The notes: generated from the sequence alone by a model not told the origin. Shown: positions 31,701 to 42,218, numbered from the stretch's first letter. The stretch: 53,256 nucleotides of DNA from Candidatus Rokuibacteriota bacterium (GCA_030647435.1 JAUSJX010000007.1:1-53256), one strand, 5' to 3'. Translations and numbers: made by a program.

Positions 31701-31994
31701 GCGGACCGCTTCGGCCCGCCGCCGCCGCCGGTGGAGGCGCTGCTCGACGTGGTCGGGCTTCGGGCGCTGGCCCGACGACTTCACGCCGAGCGCGTCGAGG
31801 CCGGCGGGGGCCGAGCGCTCGTGACCTTCGCCCCGTCGACGCCCGTAACGCCCGAGCGGATCCTGGCCGTCATCGGCCGGACCGCCGGCGGAGTGCGCAT
31901 GCGGAAGGAGTTCATGTTGGAGGCAGCGATCCCTGCGGGTCCCTGGCCGGCGGTGCGCGACGCGCTCCGGGCCCTCCTGGAGTCTCTCGCGTGA
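28749..31994 (+). CDS. mfd: Transcription-repair coupling factor
   Basis: Releases RNA polymerase stalled at lesions and recruits UvrA. 1081 aa, slightly shorter than the 1148 aa of E. coli. The N-terminal UvrB-like region includes GQWSLRGGIVDVFSP. The RNA polymerase-interacting domain with DLVVHESHGVGRYHGL and YAEGGRLYLPVERLDLI follows near 420-480. The RecG-like motor has Walker A AGDVGYGKTEVALRAA (about 566-581), DEEH, TATPIPRTLYMS and GRVGRERQQAYAYLL. A TRCF C-terminal domain closes it. It follows rex by 67 bases and overlaps the SurA-like gene by four. Confidence 0.97.
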   Translation: MNVTASESLLSRWAALGELGAALARGVPCLQADGLWGSARALVAAALVSETGRPALLLAPGMPERHRMAEDARFFLESLEGAGTAPVLEFPPAERASWRGRHRDHAAERARACHYMASGRPVVVVATPSALAAPLLPPGEFRARTFSLEVGGTIERGTLLGRLEAAGYERVDTVVEVGQWSLRGGIVDVFSPARERPVRAEFLGDEVESLRLFDPTTQRSVESLREIVVLPLGADPGSAVLLSAWLPRDALVILDDPALLEAPPEDAPSAVPLAEALSGFQRLELPLLQRGAGSAPRVAMGARSVGGFQGRFKELAGEIRGWRAEGFAVRLVVDDEQQAVRLRGILAEHDLEPWPGASLWSGEGLGVIAGDCAAGFQLPALGLVLLAEEDIFGARRRRLRRPVFQRGQAIAAFTDLNPNDLVVHESHGVGRYHGLQTMAVDGREADFLLLEYAEGGRLYLPVERLDLISKYMGAPSGAARLDRMGGGAWQRIKESVRAAVRQMAEQLLRLYAARSVAERAPFSPDTPWQREFEAAFRFEETPDQLRAIEDVKADLERQRPMDRLVAGDVGYGKTEVALRAAFKAVADGRQVAVLVPTTVLAQQHFHTFSDRFSAFPARVEVLSRFRSPKEQKAVVEGLRTGAVDVVIGTHRLLSKDVQFRNLGLLVVDEEHRFGVTHKERVKQLRASVDALTLTATPIPRTLYMSLAGVRDLSVIETPPLDRLPVETVVTGFSRAVIKEAIERELGRGGQVFFVHNRVQSLPSMTAFIQALCPEARVVMGHGQMRERELESVMIKFVDGQADVLVSTAIVESGLDIPASNTIIINRADRFGLAQLYQLRGRVGRERQQAYAYLLVPADGRLDETAQRRLRVIEDMTELGAGFRLAMRDLEIRGSGNLLGAEQHGHIAAVGFDLYTKLLAEAVRELKGEPAGTTVDPVITVGVEALLPDAYVPEVNQRLAIYQRLTDLGGGGDGDGAIVEMRAELADRFGPPPPPVEALLDVVGLRALARRLHAERVEAGGGRALVTFAPSTPVTPERILAVIGRTAGGVRMRKEFMLEAAIPAGPWPAVRDALRALLESLA

Positions 31995-33073
31995 GCGGTG
32001 CGGCGCGCCTCGTCCTGGCGGCCGCGGTCGTTTTCGCGCTGTCCGGCTGCTCCGCCCCCTCGTGGGTGCCGCTCGTGGGCAAGGCCAAGGCGCCCGAGCC
32101 CCCGCCGCCCCCGCCGCCTCCCCACGAGGTCCGCGCCCCGATCCTCTCGCGGCCCGCGCCGCCCACGGACGACGACTTGGTCGTGGACCGCGTCATCTGC
32201 GTCGTCAACAGCGACGCCGTCACGCTGTACGAGCTGGAGGAGGCAGAGGCCTATTCCGTCTACGAGACCAAGCAGGCGCCGTCGACGCCCGAGGAGCGCG
32301 CGGCGCTTCGCGAGAAGACGCTGGCCGGCATCATCGAGAAGCGCCTCCAGCTCCAGCAGGCCGAGCGCGAGAAGATCGTGGTCGACGACGCGGAGATGAA
32401 GGAGCAGCTCGACGAGATCCAGAAGCGGCTGGGCGCCAAGAACGAGGTCGAATTCGAACAGTTGGTCAAGGCCCAGGGGCTGACCCTGGACGGAGTCAAG
32501 AAGCGGCTCCGGGAGCAGCTGCTGGTGGAGCGCATCAAGCGCCGCAAGGTCAACCTCCGCATCTCGGTGACCGAGGAGGACATCGACCAGTACCTCAACG
32601 CCAACCGCGAGAAGCTCGAGACGGGCCTGTCTTTCGAGGCGCGGCACATCCTCTTCGTGCCGCCTGCGGGGGCGGGGGAGGACGGCTGGCAGGCGGCGAG
32701 GCGGCGCACGGAGGACGTCTACACGCGTGTCATGGGCGGGGAGGAGTTCGGCGAGCTGGCGCGGGAGTTCTCCGACGATACCGCGACCGCCAAAAATGGC
32801 GGCCGGCTCGGTGTGCTCAAGCGGGCCGAGCTGGCGCCCGACATCGAGAAGGCCATCCTGCGGCTCTCACCCGGGGAGCACTCGTCACCGTTCCGCTCCG
32901 AGGTCGGCTACCACCTGTTCGAGCTCGAGTCCAAGGAGACGCTGGCGGGCGAGCAGCTGACCCAGGCGCGCAACCAGATCCGCGACATCTTGTACAAGCA
33001 GAAGTACGACGTTCGGCTGAACGAGTGGCTGGTCGAGATCCGAGGCAAGGCCATTATCGAGATGCGCCTCTGA
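31991..33073 (+). CDS. SurA/PpiC-like peptidyl-prolyl isomerase lipoprotein
   Basis: Envelope foldase of 360 aa. It opens with a lipoprotein signal peptide whose lipobox is LSGC (Cys20), then a run of eight prolines (about 39-46). The SurA-type N-terminal helical domain follows: VVDRVICVVNSDAVTLYELE and EEDIDQYLNANREKL. One parvulin-type rotamase domain (about 212-310) shows ARHILFVPP, FGELAREFSDD, NGGRLGVL and VGYHLFELE. E. coli SurA has two such domains and no lipid anchor. GTG start overlapping mfd. Probably helps outer-membrane protein folding. Confidence 0.87.
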   Translation: MSGAARLVLAAAVVFALSGCSAPSWVPLVGKAKAPEPPPPPPPPHEVRAPILSRPAPPTDDDLVVDRVICVVNSDAVTLYELEEAEAYSVYETKQAPSTPEERAALREKTLAGIIEKRLQLQQAEREKIVVDDAEMKEQLDEIQKRLGAKNEVEFEQLVKAQGLTLDGVKKRLREQLLVERIKRRKVNLRISVTEEDIDQYLNANREKLETGLSFEARHILFVPPAGAGEDGWQAARRRTEDVYTRVMGGEEFGELAREFSDDTATAKNGGRLGVLKRAELAPDIEKAILRLSPGEHSSPFRSEVGYHLFELESKETLAGEQLTQARNQIRDILYKQKYDVRLNEWLVEIRGKAIIEMRL

Positions 33074-33276
33074 CAGCCTGAAGCCCCCGAGAATTCGTTT
33101 GACATCTCCCGCGGGGCTGTGGGAGATTGATTCAAGTAGTCGAGTCCAGCACCCCGTACACATTCAACCCCCCGGAGATCGCCATCTCGCAGCGTAGTCC
33201 CAAACGGCCCTCGCCGAAGATGTCCGACGCCACCGATGAGGCTTCGTCCGAGCCCGGTGGGGTAGGAGGCAACAGG

Positions 33277-34530
<1,254 letters not shown>

Positions 34531-34532
34531 GT

Positions 34533-34549
34533 CCCCCGCCCCTGGGGGG
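34533..34549 (+). terminator. Possible hairpin after rho
   Basis: CCCCC (34533-34537) can pair with GGGGG (within 34544-34549) around a short loop, starting two bases after the rho stop and followed by TCTAT. The stem is short and the T-run is poor. It lies just before the rpmE promoter, where an end of the rho transcript would be expected. Confidence 0.35.
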
Positions 34550-34575
34550 TCTATCAGGTGGAAGTATCGGATTTC

Positions 34576-34604
34576 TTGCGTTTTGTCGCCTTCGCTGGTA
34601 TCCT
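34576..34604 (+). promoter_or_regulatory. Sigma70-like promoter for rpmE
   Basis: TTGCGT (34576-34581) and TATCCT (34599-34604) with a 17-base spacer; each matches four of six consensus positions. The predicted start near 34611 would give a leader of about 29 bases containing the ACAGGAGG ribosome site. It fits a separately expressed ribosomal protein gene. Confidence 0.6.
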
Positions 34605-34639
34605 CTGAGTTTCATTCGCATTTATACAGGAGGTGAACC

Positions 34640-34855
34640 GTGAAGGCTGGCATTCATCCCGAATACGTCGACACCACGATTACCTGTAACTGCGGGGAGG
34701 TCATCCACACCCGCTCCACCCAGCCGCAGATCCGGGTGGAGGTGTGCTCCAAGTGCCACCCGTTCTTTACCGGCAAGCAGAAGTTCCTGGACACGGCCGG
34801 CCGCGTCGAGCGCTTCCAGCGGAAGTACAAGAGGAAGCCGATCGCGGAGGGGTAG
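34640..34855 (+). CDS. rpmE: Ribosomal protein L31, zinc-binding form
   Basis: Large-subunit ribosomal protein of 71 aa. GTG start with AGGAGG upstream. The zinc-binding (C+) form is shown by CNC at residues 16-18 and CSKC at 36-39. The C-terminus is the family-typical HPFFTGKQKFLDTAGRVERF stretch. Zinc-containing L31 is often a zinc reservoir, and a zinc-free paralogue may exist elsewhere. The 113 bases to prfA are GC-rich with no clear signal. Confidence 0.97.
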   Translation: MKAGIHPEYVDTTITCNCGEVIHTRSTQPQIRVEVCSKCHPFFTGKQKFLDTAGRVERFQRKYKRKPIAEG

Positions 34856-34968
34856 GGCACAGGCCGGCCGCGCGCCGCGCCACGCAGTCAGCGTCCCGAA
34901 GGGCTTCCTGTTCCCGTCCCCGTGCGCGGCGGCGTCATTGTCTGCCCAGCTCCCGATGAGGGCGCGCC

Positions 34969-36036
34969 ATGTTTGACAAGCTCCGCCAGATCGAGGAGCG
35001 GTACCGCGAGCTGACCCGCTCGATGGCCGACCCCGCCGTCATCGGCCAGCCGGCCGCCTACGCCAAGACTGCCAAGGCCGCCTCGGAGCTTTCCGAGGTC
35101 GTCCAGAAGTTCGAGGAGTACAAGCAGCTCCTGGGACGTCTCGAGGAGGCCCGTCACATGGCCGCCGCGGACGCCGACCGCGAGATGCGCGAGATGGCGC
35201 AGGCCGAGGTGGACGAGCTCGCCGCCCGCCAGGGCAAGCTCGAGGACGAGCTGCGCGCGCTGATCCTTCCGAAGGATCCCAACGACGACAAGAACGTCTT
35301 CGTGGAGATCCGCGCCGGCGCCGGCGGGGACGAGGCGGGGCTCTTCGCCGCCGACCTCGCGCGGATGTACACGAAGTACTCGGAGCGCCAGAGGTGGAAG
35401 GTCGAGGTGATCGACAGCCACGCGACCGGCGTGGGCGGCTTCAAGGAGATCGTGCTGTCCATCCAGGGCCGCGGCGCCTGGAGCCGGCTCAAGTTCGAGC
35501 GCGGCGTGCACCGCGTCCAGCGGGTGCCGCAGACCGAGTCGAGCGGCCGCATCCACACCTCCACGGTGACGGTCGCCGTCCTTCCCGAGGCCGAGGACGT
35601 TGACATCAAGGTCGAGGAGAAGGACATCCGGGTGGACGTGTATCGGTCGTCGGGACCCGGCGGGCAGGGCGTCAACACGACCGACTCCGCCGTGCGGCTG
35701 ACCCACATCCCGACGGGGCTCGTCGTCACCTGCCAGGACGAGCGCTCCCAGATCAAGAACCGCGCGAAGGCGCTCCGGGTGCTCAAGGCGCGGCTGCTCG
35801 AGCGCGCGCAGGAGGAGCAGGCCGCCGCCATCGCCGCCGACCGCCGCAGCCAGGTCGGCACGGGCGAGCGCAGCGAGCGGATCCGCACCTACAACTTCCC
35901 CCAGGGCCGCATCTCGGACCACCGCATCAACCTCACGATCCATCGTTTGCCGGCCGTCCTCGAGGGCGACCTCGACGAGATCCTGGACGCGCTGAGCGCC
36001 GAGGATCAGCGGCGGAAGCTCGGAGCCGCGTCGTGA
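34969..36036 (+). CDS. prfA: Peptide chain release factor 1
   Basis: Reads UAA and UAG and triggers release of the finished protein, 355 aa. The stop-codon reading segment has PQT (the PxT motif of RF1) in [20 protein letters not shown]. The catalytic GGQ lies at about residues 231-233 in [18 protein letters not shown]. The N-terminal coiled domain (1-100) is complete. It overlaps prmC, whose product methylates the GGQ glutamine, by four bases. RF1 does not read UGA, so it does not compete at the selenocysteine candidate codon of this window. Confidence 0.97.
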   Translation: MFDKLRQIEERYRELTRSMADPAVIGQPAAYAKTAKAASELSEVVQKFEEYKQLLGRLEEARHMAAADADREMREMAQAEVDELAARQGKLEDELRALILPKDPNDDKNVFVEIRAGAGGDEAGLFAADLARMYTKYSERQRWKVEVIDSHATGVGGFKEIVLSIQGRGAWSRLKFERGVHRVQRVPQTESSGRIHTSTVTVAVLPEAEDVDIKVEEKDIRVDVYRSSGPGGQGVNTTDSAVRLTHIPTGLVVTCQDERSQIKNRAKALRVLKARLLERAQEEQAAAIAADRRSQVGTGERSERIRTYNFPQGRISDHRINLTIHRLPAVLEGDLDEILDALSAEDQRRKLGAAS

Positions 36037-36944
36037 CGATCACCGCCGCATCGCTCCTCGCAGAGGGCACCCGGCGCCTGGCGCTCGCCGGGCTCGAATG
36101 CGCCCGCCAGGACGCCCTTCGCCTCATGGCCCAAGCGCTCGGGACCGACCGGCTCACCGTCTACGTCGAGCCGCGCCGTTCGGTCGACCCGCGCGCGGCC
36201 GCCAGCTTCAGAGCCCTCGTGGACCGGCGCGCGGCGCACGAGCCCGTCCAGCACATCCTGGGCTACGAGGAGTTCCGCGGTCTCAGGATCGCGGTGACGC
36301 CCGACGTCCTGATCCCGCGTCCCGAAACCGAAGGCCTTGTGGAGCGCGCGCTCGAGCTTCTCGCCGACCGCCCTGGGGCGGTCGTGGCCGACATCGGCAC
36401 GGGCAGCGGGGCCATCGCCTGCGGGCTCGCGGCCGCCCGCCCCGATCTCGAGGTGCTGGCCGTGGACCAATCTTTAGGCGCGCTGGCCGTGGCCTCGGAC
36501 AACGTGCGCACGCTCGGGCTCGCGTCGCGCGTGAGGCTCCTGGCCGGGGATCTCTTCGGCCCGCTGGCCTCGCTGGGCGGGAGCCTCGACATGGTCGTCG
36601 CCAACCCGCCCTATCTTCCCAGCGGGATCATCGCGGGTCTTCCGGCGGAGGTCGAGCGCTTCGAGCCGCGGCTGGCGCTCGACGGCGGGCCCGACGGCAT
36701 GCGCGTGCTGCGGCGGATCATCACCGAGGCGCCGCGCTTCCTCCGCCCGGACGCGTGGCTCCTGATGGAGATCGGCGAGGAGCAGGCCGGGCCGCTGGCC
36801 TCGCTGATGGCCGCCGAGGGCTTCTCGCGTATCGGCGCGCATCGCGACCTGCGCGACGTCGAGCGTTACATCGAGGGCCGGTGGGCCGAAGGCGCGGCGT
36901 CGGCGCCGCCCCCGGCTGCGGCGGCCCAGAGGATGGGCTGCTGA
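36033..36944 (+). CDS. prmC: Release factor glutamine methyltransferase
   Basis: S-adenosylmethionine-dependent enzyme that methylates the GGQ glutamine of RF1 and RF2, 303 aa. GTG start overlapping prfA. The N-terminal helical domain contains [19 protein letters not shown] and [13 protein letters not shown]. The SAM motif I is [16 protein letters not shown] (about residues 119-134) and the catalytic NPPY is in [11 protein letters not shown]. The tail ([15 protein letters not shown]) is a little longer than usual. Coupling with murA by ATGA overlap. Confidence 0.95.
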   Translation: MTITAASLLAEGTRRLALAGLECARQDALRLMAQALGTDRLTVYVEPRRSVDPRAAASFRALVDRRAAHEPVQHILGYEEFRGLRIAVTPDVLIPRPETEGLVERALELLADRPGAVVADIGTGSGAIACGLAAARPDLEVLAVDQSLGALAVASDNVRTLGLASRVRLLAGDLFGPLASLGGSLDMVVANPPYLPSGIIAGLPAEVERFEPRLALDGGPDGMRVLRRIITEAPRFLRPDAWLLMEIGEEQAGPLASLMAAEGFSRIGAHRDLRDVERYIEGRWAEGAASAPPPAAAAQRMGC

Positions 36945-38200
36945 TGCCGGCCCGTCTGGTTATCGAAGGCGGCACCCCGCTGCGGGGCGAGGTCCAGGTC
37001 AGCGCCGCCAAGAATGCGGCCCTGCCCGCCATGGCCGCGAGCGTGCTGACGGCCCAGCCGGTGATGCTCGAGAACGTCCCGGCCTTGGCCGACGTGGTGA
37101 CCATGCGCAAGCTCCTCGAGAAGCTGGGCGCCGAGACGTCCGTGGGGCCCGGCGGCGCCACGCGGCTCCAGGTCAAGCGCGTGGCGAGCCACGAGGCGCC
37201 GTACGAGCTCGTGTCCACCATGCGCGCTTCGGTGGTCGTGCTGGGGCCGCTCCTGGCGCGCACCGGGGTGGCGCGCGTCGCGTTGCCCGGCGGCTGCGCC
37301 ATCGGCGTGCGCCCCATCGACCAGCACCTGAAGGGCCTGGCCCGGCTCGGCGCCGACATCGTCATCGAGAGCGGGTACATCGAAGCCCGGGCGAGCCGGC
37401 TCAAGGGCGCGCGGATCACGACCGACCTCGTCACGGTCACCGGCACCGAGAACCTCATGATGGCCGCCGCGCTCGCCGAGGGCGTGACCGTGCTGGAGAA
37501 CGCCGCGCGCGAGCCCGAGGTGGCCGACCTGGCCCGGCTGCTCATCGCCATGGGCGCGCGCATCGAGGGCGCGGGCACCGAGCGCATCGAGATCGAGGGC
37601 GTGGCCGAGCTCGGCGGAGCCCGGCACCGAATCATTCCCGACAGGATCGAGGCGGGCACCCTGCTCGTCGCCGGGGCGATCAGCGGCGGAGACGTGACGG
37701 TCACCGGGGTGGCGCCGCGCCACATGACGGCGACCCTGGCGAAGCTCGAAGAGTGCGGCGCGGCCTTGACCGTCGACGGCGACAGGATCCGTTGTGTCGG
37801 GTCGGCGCGCCCAAGGGCGGCCGACATCATCACGAGCCCGTTCCCGGGCTTTCCGACCGACATGCAGGCCCAGATGATGACGCTCCTTGGGCTGGCCGAC
37901 GGGCTCAGCAAGATCACGGAGACCATCTTCGAGAACCGGTTCATGCACGTGGCCGAGCTCTGCCGCATGGGCGCGCTGATCGAGACGGAGGGGTCCATCG
38001 CGGTCGTGCGCGGCGTCGCCGCGTACCAAGGCGCGCCCGTCATGGCGACCGATCTGCGCGCCTCGGCCTCGCTCGTGCTGGCCGGGCTCGTGGCGCGCGG
38101 CACCACCGAGGTCTCGCGCGTCTACCACCTGGATCGCGGCTACGAGGCCCTCGAGAAGAAGCTCCAGTCGCTCGGCGCCCGCATCCTGAGGGTCGGGTAA
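36944..38200 (+). CDS. murA: UDP-N-acetylglucosamine 1-carboxyvinyltransferase
   Basis: First committed step of peptidoglycan synthesis: transfers enolpyruvate to UDP-GlcNAc in the cytosol. 418 aa. N-terminal [20 protein letters not shown], active-site loop [15 protein letters not shown] with Cys118 (fosfomycin target, so drug sensitivity is expected from this residue), and [15 protein letters not shown] near 300-315. The ATG overlaps the prmC stop. The murA-hisG adjacency is known from other bacteria and suggests the his genes share this transcript. Confidence 0.97.
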   Translation: MPARLVIEGGTPLRGEVQVSAAKNAALPAMAASVLTAQPVMLENVPALADVVTMRKLLEKLGAETSVGPGGATRLQVKRVASHEAPYELVSTMRASVVVLGPLLARTGVARVALPGGCAIGVRPIDQHLKGLARLGADIVIESGYIEARASRLKGARITTDLVTVTGTENLMMAAALAEGVTVLENAAREPEVADLARLLIAMGARIEGAGTERIEIEGVAELGGARHRIIPDRIEAGTLLVAGAISGGDVTVTGVAPRHMTATLAKLEECGAALTVDGDRIRCVGSARPRAADIITSPFPGFPTDMQAQMMTLLGLADGLSKITETIFENRFMHVAELCRMGALIETEGSIAVVRGVAAYQGAPVMATDLRASASLVLAGLVARGTTEVSRVYHLDRGYEALEKKLQSLGARILRVG

Positions 38201-38201
38201 C

Positions 38202-38837
38202 ATGCCCCCGCTGACTGTGGCGCTGCCCAAGGGCCGGCTGCTCGATCCCGCGCTCCAGCTGCTCTCCGCCATGGGCATCCGGGGGCTCGAGGCCGACACG
38301 CGCCGCCTCCTGCTCACCGACGCGGACCGCGACCTGCGCTTCATCTTCCTGAAGCCCGCGGACATCCCGACCTACGTCGAGTACGGCGCCGCCGATCTCG
38401 GCATCGTGGGCAAGGATATCCTCGCCGAGCAGCAGCCCGACGTGTACGAGCCGGTCGATCTCGGGTTCGGCTTCTGCCGGCTGGTCGTGGCGGAGCCGCG
38501 GGAGCTCTGGGAGCGCGATGACCCGACCAAGTGGTCCTGGGTCCGCGTGGCGACCAAGTACCCGGCGCTGACCGAGCGGTACTTTTCCGAGCGCGGCATC
38601 CAGGTCGAGATGATCCGGCTCGACGGCTCGATCGAGCTGGCGCCGCTCGTGGGTCTCGCCGAGCGCATCGTGGACCTGGTCCAGTCGGGCGAGACGCTCC
38701 GGGCCAACGGCCTGGTCGAGGTCGCGGAGATCATGTCCTCGACGGCGCGGCTCATCGTGAACCGCGCGTCGCTCAAGACGGCCCACGCCCGCGTCAACGC
38801 CCTGATCGCCGCCATGCGCCAGGAAGCCGCCAAATGA
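38202..38837 (+). CDS. hisG: ATP phosphoribosyltransferase, short form
   Basis: First enzyme of histidine synthesis: ATP plus PRPP to phosphoribosyl-ATP. 211 aa, which is the short form lacking the C-terminal regulatory domain and normally needs HisZ for activity and feedback control. [46 protein letters not shown] and the PRPP-loop region [16 protein letters not shown] are visible. HisZ is not in the window. It starts one base after the murA stop and overlaps hisD by four. Confidence 0.95.
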   Translation: MPPLTVALPKGRLLDPALQLLSAMGIRGLEADTRRLLLTDADRDLRFIFLKPADIPTYVEYGAADLGIVGKDILAEQQPDVYEPVDLGFGFCRLVVAEPRELWERDDPTKWSWVRVATKYPALTERYFSERGIQVEMIRLDGSIELAPLVGLAERIVDLVQSGETLRANGLVEVAEIMSSTARLIVNRASLKTAHARVNALIAAMRQEAAK

Positions 38838-40144
38838 TCAGGCGGATGGAGACCGCCACGCTGGGCGCCGCGGGAGTGGCCAAGGCCCTCGACCGGTCGC
38901 CGGCGGCCGTCGATCCCGAGATCCACCGGCGCGTCGAGGAGATCGTGGCCGCTGTGCGCGACAAGGGCGACGCGGCGCTGCTGGAGTTCACGGAGCGCTT
39001 CGACCACGTCGCCCTCACGGCGAGGGAGCTGGCGGTGACGCCGTCGGAGCTGGATGCGGCGGAACGGACCGTGGGCGACACGACCATGCGGGCGCTTCGC
39101 TACGCCGCGGGGCGGATCGAGCGCTTCCATCGCGAGTCCGCGCCGCGCTCCTGGCGGATGACCGATGCCCTGGGCTCGCGGCTGGGCCAGGAAGTGCGGC
39201 CGATCGACCGCGTGGCGGTGTATGTCCCCGGCGGGCGAGCGCCGTATCCGTCCACGGTGCTGATGACCGTCATCCCCGCGCGGGTCGCCGGCGTGAGGGA
39301 GATCGTGCTGGTTTCCCCGCCGTCTGCCGACAAGTCGCTGAACGCCGCCGTGCTCGCCGCCGCTCGGGTGGCGGGCGTGACAGAGGCGTACCGGGTCGGC
39401 GGCGCGCAGGCCGTGGCCGCGCTGGCCTACGGGACCGAGACGATCCGTCGCGTCGACAAGATCGTCGGGCCGGGCAACCTCTACGTCGCGCTCGCCAAGA
39501 GCCGGGTCTTCGGCGACGTGGGCATTGACATGGTGGCGGGACCGAGCGAGATCGTGGTCGTGGCCGACGAGAGCGCCGATGCGGTCTTCGTGGCGGCGGA
39601 CCTCCTCGCCCAGGCCGAGCACGACCCGATGGCCCGCGCCGTTCTCCTGACTCCCTCGCGGGCGCTGATCGATCGCGTCGCGCGCGAGGCGGAACGGCAG
39701 CTCGGCGCGCTGCCGAGGCGCCTAATCGCGGGCGCGGCGCTAGAGGCCCACGGCGCCCTCGTGCTGACGCGGAGCCTGGAGGAGGCGGTGGAGGTCGCGA
39801 ATCTGCTCGCGCCCGAGCACCTCGAGCTCCAGGTCGAAGATCCCGAGGCACTGCTCTTGCTTGTGCGGAACGCGGGCGCCGTCTTCCTCGGCCGCTTGAC
39901 CCCCGAGGTCGTTGGCGACTACGTCGCCGGGCCGAACCACGTGCTGCCGACGGGGGGCACGGCGCGCTTCGCGTCGGCGCTCGGCACGGACGATTTCGTG
40001 AAGCGAATGAGCGTCATCCAGTACGGGGAGGCGGGGCTCCAGGACGCGGCGCCGCACCTGGCGGAGCTCGCGCGGGTGGAAGGGCTCGACGGTCACGGGG
40101 CCGCGGCGGCGGTGCGCATCGAGCGAACGGGAGGCACGACATGA
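38834..40144 (+). CDS. hisD: Histidinol dehydrogenase
   Basis: Zinc-dependent NAD+ enzyme for the last two steps of histidine synthesis, 436 aa. ATG overlapping the hisG stop. GGRAPYPSTVLMTVIPARVAG, VGGAQAVAALAYGTETI, KIVGPGNLYVALAKSRVFG and DMVAGPSEIVVVADE are diagnostic. Metal-site His residues are in QAEHDPMARAVL and APEHLEL. Overlaps hisB by four bases. Confidence 0.96.
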   Translation: MIRRMETATLGAAGVAKALDRSPAAVDPEIHRRVEEIVAAVRDKGDAALLEFTERFDHVALTARELAVTPSELDAAERTVGDTTMRALRYAAGRIERFHRESAPRSWRMTDALGSRLGQEVRPIDRVAVYVPGGRAPYPSTVLMTVIPARVAGVREIVLVSPPSADKSLNAAVLAAARVAGVTEAYRVGGAQAVAALAYGTETIRRVDKIVGPGNLYVALAKSRVFGDVGIDMVAGPSEIVVVADESADAVFVAADLLAQAEHDPMARAVLLTPSRALIDRVAREAERQLGALPRRLIAGAALEAHGALVLTRSLEEAVEVANLLAPEHLELQVEDPEALLLLVRNAGAVFLGRLTPEVVGDYVAGPNHVLPTGGTARFASALGTDDFVKRMSVIQYGEAGLQDAAPHLAELARVEGLDGHGAAAAVRIERTGGTT

Positions 40145-40761
40145 CGGCAGCGATGGCGAGCGGGGCGCCCCTGGGCCTCCGCCAGGGACGGGTCGAGCGG
40201 AAGACCAAGGAGACGCAGATCGTGCTGCAGGTCGGGTTGGACGGCACGGGCGCTTCCAAGGTCGAAACCGGCATCCCGTTCTTCAATCACATGCTCGAAG
40301 CCTGGGCCAAGCACGGGCTCATGGACCTGACGGTGGACGCGCGCGGCGACCTCGAGGTGGATCTCCACCACACGGTCGAGGACATCGGCATCTGCCTCGG
40401 CAAGGCGTTCCGGGAGGCGCTGGGCGACCGGGTGGGCATCGTGCGCTACGGTGCGTCCTTCCTGCCCATGGACGAGGCGCTCCTGCACGCGGCGGTGGAC
40501 ATCTCCGGCCGGCCTTTCCTCGTGTTCAACGTGCCCGTGAGGCGGACGCGGATCTCGAACTTCGACCTCGACCTGCTCGAGGACTTTTTCCGCGCCTTCG
40601 CTTTCAACGCCGAGATCACGCTGCACGTCAACATGCACTACGGCCAGAACCTCCACCACATCGCCGAGGCCGTGTTCAAGACGGTCGGCCGGGCGCTGGC
40701 TGAGGCGACGAGGCTCAACCCGCGCATTGCCGGAGTCCTCTCGACGAAGGGGACGCTGTAG
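40141..40761 (+). CDS. hisB: Imidazoleglycerol-phosphate dehydratase
   Basis: Manganese enzyme converting imidazole glycerol phosphate to imidazole acetol phosphate, 206 aa, monofunctional (no histidinol-phosphatase domain). Paired metal motifs are FFNHMLEAWAKHG, DLHHTVEDIGICLG, HVNMHYGQNLHHIAEAVFK. A gene for HisC normally lies next to it but is absent. The ATG overlaps the hisD stop; hisH begins one base after the hisB stop. Confidence 0.96.
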   Translation: MTAAMASGAPLGLRQGRVERKTKETQIVLQVGLDGTGASKVETGIPFFNHMLEAWAKHGLMDLTVDARGDLEVDLHHTVEDIGICLGKAFREALGDRVGIVRYGASFLPMDEALLHAAVDISGRPFLVFNVPVRRTRISNFDLDLLEDFFRAFAFNAEITLHVNMHYGQNLHHIAEAVFKTVGRALAEATRLNPRIAGVLSTKGTL

Positions 40762-40762
40762 C

Positions 40763-41383
40763 GTGATCGCCGTTATCGACTACGGCAGGGGCAACCTGGG
40801 CAGCGTCGAGAAGGCGCTGGGACGCCTCGGTATGCGCGCCGTGGTCACCCAGGACCCGCGCGTGATCGGGGACGCCCGCGCCCTCGTGCTGCCCGGAGAC
40901 GGCGCCTTCCACGACGCCATGGGCAACCTCCAGTCGTTGGGACTCCTCGACCCTCTCCGGGCCGCGCTCGACGACGGGCGGCCGTTCCTCGGGATCTGCC
41001 TCGGGTATCAGCTCCTCTTCACCGAGAGCGAGGAATTCGGGCAGGGCAAGGGACTCGACGTCATCCCCGGCGTGGTCCGCCGCTTTCCCTCCGGGCTCAA
41101 AGTGCCGCACATGGGATGGAATACGGTCCGGCACGGCGGCGACCTCCCGATCTTCGACGGCATCCCGAGCGGCGCCCACTTCTACTTCGTGCACTCGTAC
41201 TATCCGACGACGGCCGATGCGTCGCTGCAGGTGGCGACCTGCACCTACGGCGTCACCTTCCCGGCCGCCGTGGGCAAGGGCCCGCTTTTCGCGACGCAGT
41301 TCCATCCGGAGAAGAGCCAGCGCTGGGGTCTGCGCCTCCTCGAGAACTTCGCCGCCTTCGTGCGGGACCGGCGCGGCGGATGA
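40763..41383 (+). CDS. hisH: Imidazole glycerol phosphate synthase, glutaminase subunit
   Basis: Class I amidotransferase that supplies ammonia to HisF, 206 aa. GTG start with one base between it and the hisB stop; an upstream in-frame start inside hisB is rejected. Catalytic nucleophile Cys in FLGICLGYQLLF, His and Glu in ATQFHPEKSQ. IDYGRGNLGSVEKAL opens the protein. Between it and hisA lies a 108-base gap with a short duplication. Confidence 0.95.
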   Translation: MIAVIDYGRGNLGSVEKALGRLGMRAVVTQDPRVIGDARALVLPGDGAFHDAMGNLQSLGLLDPLRAALDDGRPFLGICLGYQLLFTESEEFGQGKGLDVIPGVVRRFPSGLKVPHMGWNTVRHGGDLPIFDGIPSGAHFYFVHSYYPTTADASLQVATCTYGVTFPAAVGKGPLFATQFHPEKSQRWGLRLLENFAAFVRDRRGG

Positions 41384-41466
41384 ATTTCGAGCTGGAGGCT
41401 GAGATGATCCCGCAGGCGTGGCCGTTCGAGCTGAGTCGCGAAGCGGCGAGGCGAGGGCTCAATTGA
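41380..41466 (+). CDS. Possible 28-codon leader-like reading frame
   Basis: ATG overlapping the hisH stop (ATGA) opens 28 codons reading MNFELEAEMIPQAWP and ending in RRGLN, with a TGA just before hisA. It could be a translated spacer that keeps ribosomes moving between hisH and hisA, since operon neighbours here nearly all overlap. No family is recognised. It contains no histidine, so it is not a histidine attenuator peptide. Low confidence. Confidence 0.25.
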   Translation: MNFELEAEMIPQAWPFELSREAARRGLN

Positions 41467-41494
41467 TGCGCGGCGAGGCGAGGGTTGAATTATG
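41443..41494 (+). repeat. Tandem duplication of about 26 bp before hisA
   Basis: GCGGCGAGGCGAGGG occurs at 41443-41457 and again at 41470-41484, each followed by CTCAATTGATG or TTGAATTATG. The second copy ends in the hisA ATG. It looks like a recent tandem duplication of the hisA ribosome-binding region, leaving a decoy start codon upstream. Confidence 0.7.
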
Positions 41495-42214
41495 AGCTTT
41501 CAGGTCATCCCCGCCGTGGACCTCAAGGGCGGCCGGTGCGTCCGCCTGCTCCAGGGCAAAGCCTCAGCCGAGACCGTGTTCTCGGACGATCCCGTCGCCA
41601 TGGCGGAGCGCTGGGAGGCCGAGGGCGCGCCGCGCCTCCACGTCGTGGACCTCGACGGCGCGTTCGCCGGCGGTCCCGTCCAGACGGCGATCATCCGCAC
41701 GCTCGCGCGCGCCGTCTCGATCCCCCTCGAAGTCGGGGGCGGCCTGCGGACACTTGAGCATGTCCAGGCCGTGCTCGAATCCGGCGCGCGCTGGGCCATC
41801 GTCGGCACCCGCGCGGCGCTCGACCCCGCTTTTCTCGGCGAGGTGTGCCGGCGCTTCGAGGACCGCATCATCGTCGGCCTGGACGCCGCCGACGGCCGCG
41901 TGGCGGTGGACGGCTGGACCCGCGTGCTGGAGCTGGAGGCGGTGACGCTCGCGCGCGACGCGGCGGCGGCAGGCGCCGGCACCATCATCTACACGGATAT
42001 CGCGCGGGACGGCACCCAGGGCGGGCCCAACGTCTGGAGCACCGAGGCCGTTGCCCGGGCCGCCGGGATCCCCGTCTTCGCCTCGGGCGGCGTGGGCTCG
42101 TTGGAGGACATCCGGCAGCTGGCCGCCATCCCGGGAGTCGACGGCGTGATCGTGGGCCGGGCGCTGTACACGGGCGCGGTCAGCCTCCGCGCGGCGCTCG
42201 CGGAGGCCCGATAA
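41492..42214 (+). CDS. hisA: Phosphoribosylformimino-5-aminoimidazole carboxamide ribotide isomerase
   Basis: ProFAR isomerase, a TIM barrel of 240 aa. [18 protein letters not shown] with the catalytic Asp, [37 protein letters not shown] with the second Asp, and [13 protein letters not shown] form the two phosphate sites. The GAGGCGAGGG motif upstream is a poor ribosome site. Four bases separate it from hisF. Confidence 0.96.
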   Translation: MSFQVIPAVDLKGGRCVRLLQGKASAETVFSDDPVAMAERWEAEGAPRLHVVDLDGAFAGGPVQTAIIRTLARAVSIPLEVGGGLRTLEHVQAVLESGARWAIVGTRAALDPAFLGEVCRRFEDRIIVGLDAADGRVAVDGWTRVLELEAVTLARDAAAAGAGTIIYTDIARDGTQGGPNVWSTEAVARAAGIPVFASGGVGSLEDIRQLAAIPGVDGVIVGRALYTGAVSLRAALAEAR

Positions 42215-42218
42215 CCCC

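Noticed and set aside
33099-33127. Promoter for rho with TTGACA
   Set aside because: The -35 is perfect but no -10 better than three of six lies at 16-18 bases, so it is mentioned only in the rho entry.
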